Shown: one piece after another, positions 1 through 5,883 of the stretch
Position numbering within the stretch: the first letter of the stretch is position 1
How the letters are laid out: every line of letters begins with the position of its first letter
DNA from: Anaerolineales bacterium
GTDB lineage: Bacteria; Chloroflexota; Anaerolineae; 4572-78; J111
Assembly (NCBI GenBank): GCA_012032575.1
Contig: JAAUSP010000078.1
Coordinates: 1-18,867, forward strand
DNA: 18,867 nt
Direction: 5' to 3'
Position numbers and translations under genes: made by a program
The notes under the pieces: generated by a model
What the model was told of the DNA's origin: nothing
The model's input: the letters and a program-made list of their open reading frames with translations, nothing else
Databases searched by the model: none

Positions 1-878
1 CCAGCTTGGTATTACAATTGTCAGTCGCCGGCAGAGGCCAATCTGCCGGCTAATCTGGGCCGGGCTGGACAGGCTTTGCTGCTGCGCCTCATCGGAGCGC
101 GGGAAGCAGCCCTGGCCCAGGAACTGCACCAGGCGGAAAAAGCCAAGCCCTACACCGTCTCCAACCTGGTGCTGGGCAAACGTGCCGGCGGCAGTTTGCA
201 GGTGCAGGGCGGTCAAAGCGGCTGGCTGCGTTTCACTGGCCTAACCGAAGCCGTCAGCCGTCACCTGATCGGGCTGGCCGAACAGCCGCCGGAAGCGGTG
301 GAACTGGACGGCTTTCAGTTTCGAGTCACCGGCGCAACACTCGATCGGGCGGTTCATCCCTGGGCCGGACAAATCGCCTATCAGGATTTGGCCGCACCTT
401 ATTTATTGGGCGGACGGACCTCGCTCAGCTCGACCCTGCGGCTGGAGTTCGTCTCGCCGACCACCTTTCGCAGCCAGGGCCGCTACCTGCCCCTGCCCCA
501 GCCCGAACTGATCTTTGGCAGCCTGCTGGATCGCTGGCAGTCCTTTGCCCCGATAGCCCTGCACCCGGACACTCGCCGGTTCGCCGCCGAAGCCGTGGCC
601 TTGAGTCGCTACGAGCTGCGCACACGGGGCATGCCCTATGTGAAGAGCGGGGGAGCAGGGGAGCACACCCCTTCGGGTGCGCCGAAGGGCGGGGGGAGCA
701 GGGGTGAAGCGGCTGGGTCTTACCCAACCATCATCGGCTTTACCGGCCGGTGATATTTGCCGTATTGAACCGGGACCGCTACTGGCTCAATGTGCTGCAT
801 CTGCTGGCAGCCTTCGCCTTTTACAGCGGCATAGGTTATCAAACGACGGCGGGCTTGGGTCAGGTGCGGGAGATTTAG
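1..878 (+). pseudogene. cas6: Cas6-family CRISPR endoribonuclease, 5'-partial, with insertion and frameshift
   Basis: Cas6 enzymes cleave CRISPR precursor RNA within the repeats. The frame is open from base 1, so the N-terminus lies outside the window. The Cas6 C-terminal domain shows as LEFVSPTTFRSQGR (about 441-482), then a PQPELIFGSLLDRW block, then IGFTGR (733-750). The first frame then stops with TGA at 751-753. The expected continuation lies in frame 3 from about base 750: VIFAVLNRDRYWLNVLHLL and the glycine-rich loop GIGYQTTAGLGQ, ending with TAG at 876-878. One base missing in the GGCCGG at 745-750 explains the break. In addition, about 25 residues rich in Gly/Ser/Ala (about 646-715) interrupt the family sequence between MPYVK and IGFTGR. 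No other cas gene or repeat array is visible. Family assignment is strong. Whether the frameshift is real decay or a sequencing error cannot be decided here. Confidence 0.82.
641..709. repeat. small G-rich insertion-like element inside cas6
   Basis: Two copies of GGGGGAGCAGGGG (649-661 and 692-704) flank an 8-bp perfect inverted repeat, CCCTTCGG (669-676) and CCGAAGGG (682-689), with a 5-nt loop. TGAAG occurs on both sides (641-645 and 705-709), resembling a short target-site duplication, though this could be chance. The stretch corresponds to residues with no counterpart in ordinary Cas6 proteins. It looks like a miniature palindromic or minisatellite unit. No transposase is nearby. Confidence 0.5.
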
Positions 879-916
879 CCAGGACCAAACTGTAATAATT
901 TTCGCCGCAAACCCTA

Positions 917-945
917 TTGACAGCTACTCCCGCTTTTGATAAAAT
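917..945 (+). promoter_or_regulatory. near-consensus sigma70-type promoter, rightward
   Basis: TTGACA (917-922) and TAAAAT (940-945) are separated by exactly 17 bases. The surrounding 879-1013 stretch is AT-rich and has no gene. The only thing downstream on the + strand is the antisense of the methyltransferase and the ABC ATPase relic. The promoter may drive an antisense or non-coding RNA, or be left from a lost gene. The motif match is direct; activity is inferred. Confidence 0.45.
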
Positions 946-1013
946 TCTCACATTGTTTGCACCATCAATCACTTCACCCTCTGTAATCCTAATTATCTAA
1001 TTCCGCAGCTTCA

Positions 1014-1652
1014 TCAACGCACGGCCATTATCACCCGATCATCCATGTGCTGCCAGATGGTTCCCACCTGGGGGAAACCGGCATCGCGCAGAGCGGCTTC
1101 GTGAACATCGGCAATGGGGGCCACCAATTTTTGAGGCCGCCAATCAAAGCGGTGTTTGCGTTCGGCCAGAAGGGCTTCGCTCCCCGGCTCCTGGGCCAGC
1201 CCTGCCCACCACTGCTCCCAATTTTCAACCCCGTTCCGTTCAAAGGCAGCGGCTTGTTGCCGTTCTTTGACCCGCTCGGCTACCAGTTGGAAGGAAGCCA
1301 TGTGAACGCCAAAGCTGATATGATCGCCGTTGAGAACTACGCCGCCGGGACGCACCAGTTGGCCTAACATCCGGTAAACCTGCACCAGATTCTCCACCGG
1401 CAGCCAGTGCAAGGCGGTCGTGCTGAGCACGGCATCTACCTGGGTTTCGCCAATCGCCTCGGCCAGATTGGTCACGCCGGTTAAGTCAACTTCCACCCAG
1501 CGTAACCGGCCTGCCGTTGTCCCCAAGACGGCCTGGCCCATCGTCAGCAGCACCGGGTCAAGATCGGCGGCGATGCCCAGCAAACGCTGGCTGATTGAAC
1601 CCGGCCCGCAGCACAAATCCAGGGCCACAAAATCGGCGGGCAGCAGAATCAT
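1014..1652 (-). CDS. class I SAM-dependent methyltransferase
   Basis: A Rossmann-fold methyltransferase of 212 residues. SAM-binding motif I is LDLCCGPGSIS (about residues 11-21). It is followed by an acidic strand end (IAADLDP), the post-motif DAVLSTTALHWLP (about 74-86) and a LVRPGGVVLNGDH strand, the usual order in the Methyltransf_11/25 type. It is shorter at the N-terminus than many relatives because motif I begins almost at the start. The start is nevertheless well supported: GGAGGT lies six A residues upstream of the ATG. The substrate cannot be read from the sequence. It lies downstream of the metal operon on the same strand but is separated from it by about 150 bp containing an ABC ATPase relic, so it is probably a separate unit. 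Confidence 0.85.
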   Translation of the reverse strand: MILLPADFVALDLCCGPGSISQRLLGIAADLDPVLLTMGQAVLGTTAGRLRWVEVDLTGVTNLAEAIGETQVDAVLSTTALHWLPVENLVQVYRMLGQLVRPGGVVLNGDHISFGVHMASFQLVAERVKERQQAAAFERNGVENWEQWWAGLAQEPGSEALLAERKHRFDWRPQKLVAPIADVHEAALRDAGFPQVGTIWQHMDDRVIMAVR

Positions 1653-1675
1653 TTTTTTACCTCCGGCAAAATAGA

Positions 1676-1747
1676 GTCGGCTACCGCCAACGGGCCTGGA
1701 TTGTTATGATCCTGGATGAACCGACCACCTTTCTCGATCTGGCTTAA
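1676..1747 (+). pseudogene. relic of an ABC transporter ATPase (FecE/FepC type)
   Basis: The + strand frame through 1688 reads GYRQRAWIVMILDEPTTFLD, then LA and a stop (TAA 1745-1747). This matches the region from the end of the ABC signature (GGQRQRAWIAM) to Walker B (LLLDEPTTFLDLAHQ) of iron-siderophore/cobalamin importer ATPases. About seven residues between the two motifs are missing and nothing recognisable remains on either side. It overlaps the 5' flank of the methyltransferase on the opposite strand. It is too short to be functional and is best read as a deletion scar. Chance is unlikely because both motifs are in order and in one frame. Confidence 0.6.
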
Positions 1748-1800
1748 TTGTGTCCGATCCCAGCACGGCGCGCCGGTATGTATTCTCTATGACTTATCAA

Positions 1801-2619
1801 TTAATGGCGATCTTGCCTCACGATCCGGATAATCCAGGCCAGCCCAAAGCAGGCAGTGCATGCCAGCACAATGGTTGCGCCGGAGGAGACACTAAAATAA
1901 AAGGAAGCATATAAACCCACCAAACCCGACCCCACCGCTATCAATACCGCTAACAGCATCATGCGGGGTAGTCGCTCGGTTAAGAGAGAGGCAGCGGCGG
2001 CCGGCGTGACCAGCAGGGCGCTGGTCAGCACCACTCCGACTGCCTGGATGGCTGTTACCACCGTTAAGGCCAGCAATCCCAAAAGGACATAACGCAGCCG
2101 GTCGGCTTTTAACCCAATAACTTCGGCGTAGGTGGGGTCGAACGAGGTCAACTCCAGTTCTTTGTGCAGCAGGAGTAAGGTCATCAGCACCAGGAGAGTT
2201 ACCCCGCCAATCAGACCCAAGTCCGTAAAAGTGACCCCCAGAATATTGCCAAAAAGAATGTGGGACAGGTCACGAAAGGACTGGACGGTGCTCATCAACA
2301 TAATCCCCAGGGCAAACATGCCGGTAAACAAAACCCCAATGGCCGTATCCTCACGGACCACCTGCCGGCGCGAAACCCAACCGATGCCCAGCGCTGTCAG
2401 CAACCCCGCCACCAACGCCCCGCCAAATAGACTCCAATCGTTGAGATAGGCTACAACCAACCCCGGCAGGGCCGTATGGGCCAGGGCATCGCCGATAAAG
2501 GCCATGCCCCGCAAGACCACATAGACCCCCAATGTAGCGCAGGCTATGCCAACCAGGGTAGCTCCCACCAACCCCAATTGCATAAACGAGTATTGGAACG
2601 GTTCAAATAACCAGGTCAT
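1801..2619 (-). CDS. znuB: metal (zinc/manganese) ABC transporter permease, ABC-3 family
   Basis: Membrane subunit of a cluster-9 metal importer, 272 residues with about eight hydrophobic segments. Family hallmarks are LGVYVVLRGMAFIGDALAHTALPG near the N-terminus, the EVIGLKADRLRY cytoplasmic coupling region (about 165-176) and TAIQAVGVVLTSALLVTPAA (about 189-208). Length is normal for ZnuB/MntB/TroC. Its ATG overlaps the stop of the upstream ATPase gene in an ATGA junction, so the two are translationally coupled. Context (zinc-binding proteins, zinc-free ribosomal proteins, CobW) argues for zinc, but manganese cannot be excluded from sequence. It is the last gene of the long minus-strand run. 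No clear intrinsic terminator follows it. Confidence 0.92.
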   Translation of the reverse strand: MTWLFEPFQYSFMQLGLVGATLVGIACATLGVYVVLRGMAFIGDALAHTALPGLVVAYLNDWSLFGGALVAGLLTALGIGWVSRRQVVREDTAIGVLFTGMFALGIMLMSTVQSFRDLSHILFGNILGVTFTDLGLIGGVTLLVLMTLLLLHKELELTSFDPTYAEVIGLKADRLRYVLLGLLALTVVTAIQAVGVVLTSALLVTPAAAASLLTERLPRMMLLAVLIAVGSGLVGLYASFYFSVSSGATIVLACTACFGLAWIIRIVRQDRH

Positions 2620-3374
2620 CGGGCCACCTGGGCTACTTCTGGCCGGGGCGTCATCAGCCGGCCTTCTTCCAGGTAAATTGCGCCGTCGAAATCTGCGGCC
2701 AGCCGCCCCAGGTCGTGGGTTGCCACCAGCGCGGTTTTGCCCTGCTTTTGCAGCATTTTGAGCACCTCCATCACGATGTCGCGGGTTTTGGTATCTACAG
2801 CATTTAAGGGTTCATCCAGTAATAACAGGTCAGCCTCCTGCACCAGGGCGCGGGCCAACAAGGCTCGCTGCTGCTGGCCGCCGGAAAGCTGTCCAATCTG
2901 CCGCCCGGCCAGCTCGCTCAGGTGCAATTGACTCAAAACCTGTTCAACCAGGGCATAATCTTTTGGCGCAGGCCGGCGCAGCCAGCCCAGGTGGACATAA
3001 CGCCCGGTCAAAGCCAGTTGGCGGACGTTGAGCGGAAACCGCCAATCCACCTCGCTGCGCTGCGACAGATAGGCCACCCGATGATGGCAAGCCCCAATCG
3101 GCTGCCCATAGACCCGAATCTGGCCGGCCTGCACCGGCAACAGCCCGGCGATGGCTTTGAGCAGGGTGGATTTGCCGGCCCCATTTGGCCCCACCAGAGC
3201 CATACGCACCCCCACCGGCACATTCAGATTGACCTCATTCAGCGCCGGCATCAACCCCAGCGGATGGCGAACGGTCAGGTTTTGCGCGGCCAATGCCGGC
3301 GCTCCCAAAATCGGCGCAGCATGGCCACGGTGGCTGTAAGAAAAGTACCATTTACTCACAATTTTTCTCGCCAA
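2616..3374 (-). CDS. znuC: metal (zinc/manganese) ABC transporter ATP-binding protein
   Basis: ATPase of the metal importer, about 252 residues. Walker A is GPNGAGKST (62-70), the Q-loop glutamine follows in AYLSQRSEVDWRFP (about 101-114), the signature is LSGGQQQR (163-170), Walker B is LLLLDEP (183-189) and the switch histidine is H220 in VATHD. The SEVDWRFP stretch is typical of the Mn/Zn cluster-9 ATPases. The start is uncertain: the frame opens with a TTG at 3374 and an alternative GTG lies at 3359. Neither has a strong ribosome-binding site, and a large hairpin lies just upstream. It overlaps the permease gene by 4 bp. It is probably shared by both binding proteins in the window, since no second ATPase is present. 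Confidence 0.92.
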   Translation of the reverse strand: MARKIVSKWYFSYSHRGHAAPILGAPALAAQNLTVRHPLGLMPALNEVNLNVPVGVRMALVGPNGAGKSTLLKAIAGLLPVQAGQIRVYGQPIGACHHRVAYLSQRSEVDWRFPLNVRQLALTGRYVHLGWLRRPAPKDYALVEQVLSQLHLSELAGRQIGQLSGGQQQRALLARALVQEADLLLLDEPLNAVDTKTRDIVMEVLKMLQKQGKTALVATHDLGRLAADFDGAIYLEEGRLMTPRPEVAQVAR

Positions 3375-3384
3375 AGTTTAGTTG

Positions 3385-3417
3385 AAACCGGCCAGGGTTT
3401 TATTACCTGGCCGGTTT
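3385..3417 (-). terminator. hairpin between znuA and znuC, possible attenuator
   Basis: A perfect 12-bp inverted repeat, AAACCGGCCAGG (3385-3396) and CCTGGCCGGTTT (3406-3417), has a 9-nt loop. On the coding (minus) strand the stem ends in TTTC, a weak U tract. On the + strand it is followed by TTTTT, a better terminator. It lies between the znuA stop and the ATPase start, where partial termination or mRNA stabilisation would keep the binding protein more abundant than the ABC core. That role is inference. Confidence 0.6.
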
Positions 3418-3464
3418 TTGAGATTATTTATTGCCTTGACCTCTGGCTGTTGCCTCCGGTCAGG

Positions 3465-4664
3465 TTATGATTTCAGGGCGGTCACCATCGTCGTAACATT
3501 GTACCGGATCATTTTCAGGTAGGTATCCCCTTCGCTGCCCGGCTCGCCCACAGCGTCGGTGTAGAGGGTGGGGGCTACTACAACCCCGGCCTCGCTGGCA
3601 ATCCGTTCCATCAAGTCGGGATTGGCCACATTTTCGGCAAAAATGGCCGGCACCCCCACGGCTTTGATTCGCTCAACCAATTCGACTATCTCTTTGGCTG
3701 ACGGGTCGGCCGCTTCGGTAGAAACCGGCAGCGCACTCCCGACGACATCAAAGCCATAGGCTCGGGCAAAGTAGCTAAAGGTATCATGCGAAGTCACCAG
3801 TTTGCGCCGTTCAGCCGGCAGTGTCTCGACCTCCTGGCGCACCCAGGCATCCAGTTCTTTCAACTGGGCCAGATAGGTTTCGGCGTTAGCCTGGTATGTC
3901 TGGGCATGGGCCGGGTCGGCTTTAACCAACCCGTCACGAATGGCTTCAACCATCCGCATCACATTGCTCACATCATGCCAAACATGCGGGTCAAACTCCC
4001 CGTGGTGGTGTCCATGCGCATCACCCTCGGCGTGTTCTTCGTGTTCAGCCTCAGCAGCGTGCTCTTCATGCTCCTCATGTTCAGCCTCGGCAGCATGCTC
4101 TCCATGTTCCTCATGTTCAGCCTCGGTAGCGTGCTCTTCGTGCTCCTCATGCTCAGCCTCAGCGGCGTGCTCTCCATGCTCCTCATGCTCAGCGTGTTCC
4201 TCGTGTTCGTGGCCGCCTTCAGCCATCTTGATCGGTTCGATTTGTTCAGTCACTACCACCCGAACCGCTTTAGAAGCTGAGGCGGTATACAGATCATTCA
4301 GCCAGGTCTCAAACTCCAGGCCGTTTTCAAATACAAGGCTGGCTTCGGCCAGAGCTACCCCATCGGCCGGAGTCGGTTCAAAGGTGTGAGCATCACCGCC
4401 AGGCCCAACCAGCGTGCGGAGTTCAATGGTATCGCCACCCACGTTTTGGGCCAGATCGCCTAAAATACTATAAGTGGCGATGACCTTTAACTTCTCGCTG
4501 CCGGTGGTTGGGACGGCAGGCTCAACCTGTTCGGCCGCCGTTGTTGGCGGTACAGGTGTATCGGTGGGCGCAGGGGCGGCCGGCTGCGCCGCCCCACAGC
4601 CAAACAAGCCTATCAGCAGGGCGGTCAGCCCGGCTATCACCATAAATTTTTTTAACGCTCTCAT
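3465..4664 (-). CDS. znuA: zinc ABC transporter substrate-binding lipoprotein with long His/Glu repeat
   Basis: Cluster-9 (ZnuA/TroA) metal-binding lipoprotein, 399 residues from the ATG at 4664. That start has GGAGG five bases upstream; an ATG 12 bases earlier overlaps the ribosome-binding site. A lipoprotein signal ends at LFGC (Cys23), followed by a Pro/Thr/Ala-rich tether. Metal ligands of the family are visible: His in GGDAHTFEPTP, His in DPHVWHDV, His in TSHDTFSYFARAYGF and the acidic residue in LYTDAVG. Between the first two is a histidine/glutamate loop of about 75 residues, built on a 12-residue unit (AEHEEHGEHAAE or AEHEEHEEHATE) and ending GDAHGHHHGEFD. Such loops are typical of zinc rather than manganese binders; this one is long and strictly periodic. 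It is followed by the ATPase and permease genes and preceded by fur at 46 bp. Confidence 0.93.
   Translation of the reverse strand: MRALKKFMVIAGLTALLIGLFGCGAAQPAAPAPTDTPVPPTTAAEQVEPAVPTTGSEKLKVIATYSILGDLAQNVGGDTIELRTLVGPGGDAHTFEPTPADGVALAEASLVFENGLEFETWLNDLYTASASKAVRVVVTEQIEPIKMAEGGHEHEEHAEHEEHGEHAAEAEHEEHEEHATEAEHEEHGEHAAEAEHEEHEEHAAEAEHEEHAEGDAHGHHHGEFDPHVWHDVSNVMRMVEAIRDGLVKADPAHAQTYQANAETYLAQLKELDAWVRQEVETLPAERRKLVTSHDTFSYFARAYGFDVVGSALPVSTEAADPSAKEIVELVERIKAVGVPAIFAENVANPDLMERIASEAGVVVAPTLYTDAVGEPGSEGDTYLKMIRYNVTTMVTALKS
4044..4187 (-). repeat. 36-bp tandem repeat encoding the His/Glu loop of ZnuA
   Basis: Four consecutive 36-bp units start at 4044, 4080, 4116 and 4152, with a shortened copy after 4187. 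Each encodes a 12-residue His/Glu/Ala unit. Units alternate between GEH and EEH versions, implying a 72-bp higher-order duplication. The units differ mainly by single substitutions, so the array looks recent and prone to length change. Confidence 0.85.
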
Positions 4665-4710
4665 TTTTTCCTCCATTGATAATTTAATAGTAACTTTGGG
4701 TCATTCGGAA

Positions 4711-5160
4711 TTAAAAAGAATATTTTTCACCTTCGCGTTGATCTTGTTGGCAGTTTTCACAGAGGCCGTAAAGTTCCAGAAGATGACTCTGAATCCGAAA
4801 CGGAAACAAGTGAGCTAGCAACGCGGCAAATTGTTCTACCTCCTCCCCGGCTAACTCAAAGGTATGTCCACATTGATTACATAACAGATGATGATGTCCC
4901 CTTTCGATAGGGATATACCGCTGGCAGTTATCACCCAGCAAAATAGGCCGAATAACGCCCAATTCGGTCAGCAAATCCAGGGTCCGATATACTGTGGCCC
5001 GGCCCAGCGGCGGATAAATCTGCCGGCCCAGGCTCAGAATTTCTTCCGGGCTAAAATACCCTTCTTCCTGCTCCAATACCTGGACGATAGCTCGGCGGGC
5101 CGCCGTGAGCCGAAACCCTTCATCACTCAATTTTTGGGTCAGATCAATCAGGTGAAACAT
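4711..5160 (-). CDS. Fur-family metalloregulator (Zur or Fur)
   Basis: A 149-residue Fur-family repressor. The winged helix includes FRLTAARRAIVQVLEQ and the recognition helix LGRATVYRTLDLLTELG (about 52-68). The dimerisation domain has the metal motif GHHHLLCNQCG (88-98) and SHLLELYGLCENC, giving two CxxC pairs (94-97, 134-137) for a structural zinc. Sequence alone does not separate Zur from Fur or PerR. Its position seven bases after a DtxR-like regulator gene and 46 bp before znuA, inside a zinc-sparing gene set, favours Zur. It would be autoregulated if the operator lies in this operon. No convincing Zur box was found. Confidence 0.9.
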   Translation of the reverse strand: MFHLIDLTQKLSDEGFRLTAARRAIVQVLEQEEGYFSPEEILSLGRQIYPPLGRATVYRTLDLLTELGVIRPILLGDNCQRYIPIERGHHHLLCNQCGHTFELAGEEVEQFAALLAHLFPFRIQSHLLELYGLCENCQQDQREGEKYSF

Positions 5161-5166
5161 TAATGG

Positions 5167-5853
5167 TCATTCTTCTTCCTTTGGGGTGCAGATCAACCAT
5201 AGCGTCGCTGCTAATTCTGTCCCGATCATTTGTTCGTTCTGTCCAATCCTTAGCCACAGCGGTCCGTTAAAAGGATCCCGATGGACCAACTCGAAAGCTG
5301 TACCGGGGAAACAACCGAGACGAGCCAGGTATTGCAGTTTGTCCGGGTCACGAGTCCGCACCCGGCTGATCCGTCCTCGTGTTCGCGCCGGTACAACCAC
5401 CAAAGGCCGGTCAGCCAGTTCTGGTACGGTTCCGTCGCGGGTTGGGATTGGCTCGCCATGGGGGCAGATGCCAGGAGAACCCAGCAATGATTCCAGGCGA
5501 TCCTCAAAAGGCTGGTTCACGCCCTTTTGAAAATTAACCGCTTGAGCATGAACCTCGTGCCAGCCAATATGCAGCACATCCACCAGGAGGCGTTCAAGCA
5601 GGCGATGGCGACGAATACTCAGCAGAGCTGCTTCTGTTCCGCTCATGGTCAGGAAGACCCCCTGGTAACGTTGGTGCTCGATCAGTCCCTCTTGGTAGAG
5701 GCGATGAGCCATACGCACCACTGCCGGCCCTGAGACCCCCAGTCGCTCGGCCAGAGAGCCAGTATTGACCCAGGTTCGACCTTGACCCAGCCGGTAAATT
5801 TCGGCCAAATACATCTGGCTGGCATAACTAATCCAATCAATGGAATCAGGCAT
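5167..5853 (-). CDS. DtxR/MntR-family regulator with degenerate primary metal site
   Basis: A 228-residue three-domain regulator: a winged helix (about 8-70, with SLAERLGVSGPAVVRMAHRL), a metal-binding/dimerisation domain (about 71-145, ending GICPHGEPIP) and a C-terminal FeoA/SH3-like domain (about 148-222). Against diphtheria DtxR the metal-binding helix aligns without gaps from HRLLERLL. The ancillary ligands H79, E83 and H98 are kept (H83, E87, H102 here) and M10 is kept (M14). The primary-site ligands C102, E105 and H106 are V106, Q109 and K110. Normal metal activation is therefore doubtful. It starts 30 bp after feoB and ends 6 bp before fur, so it is co-transcribed with both. Confidence 0.9.
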   Translation of the reverse strand: MPDSIDWISYASQMYLAEIYRLGQGRTWVNTGSLAERLGVSGPAVVRMAHRLYQEGLIEHQRYQGVFLTMSGTEAALLSIRRHRLLERLLVDVLHIGWHEVHAQAVNFQKGVNQPFEDRLESLLGSPGICPHGEPIPTRDGTVPELADRPLVVVPARTRGRISRVRTRDPDKLQYLARLGCFPGTAFELVHRDPFNGPLWLRIGQNEQMIGTELAATLWLICTPKEEE

Positions 5854-5883
5854 TTTTACCCAAGAATTTCAGCACACGGTAAA

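Noticed and set aside
677..895. 72-residue + strand ORF after the cas6 insertion
   Set aside because: Wrong frame for Cas6; the family C-terminus lies in the third frame, ending at 878.
879..1013. Possible CRISPR leader or repeats after cas6
   Set aside because: The stretch is AT-rich with a promoter, but no direct repeats of CRISPR size or spacing are present there or elsewhere in the window.
1047..1367. + strand ORF downstream of the strong promoter
   Set aside because: It lies fully antisense to the methyltransferase and its product has no recognisable features or ribosome-binding site.
1748..1800. GC palindrome CGGCGCGCCG as terminator of the long operon
   Set aside because: It has no loop and no U tract. 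The end of the operon has no clear intrinsic terminator.
3786..4389. Hydrophobic and Ser/Cys-rich ORFs on the + strand across the His repeat
   Set aside because: The 36-bp repeat is a multiple of three, so opposite frames stay open. The LMF- and SCS-rich products are mirror images of His/Glu codons in znuA.
4665..4710. TGATAAT half-site before znuA as a Zur box
   Set aside because: The second arm does not match, so it is not a palindrome. No convincing Zur operator was found in the window.
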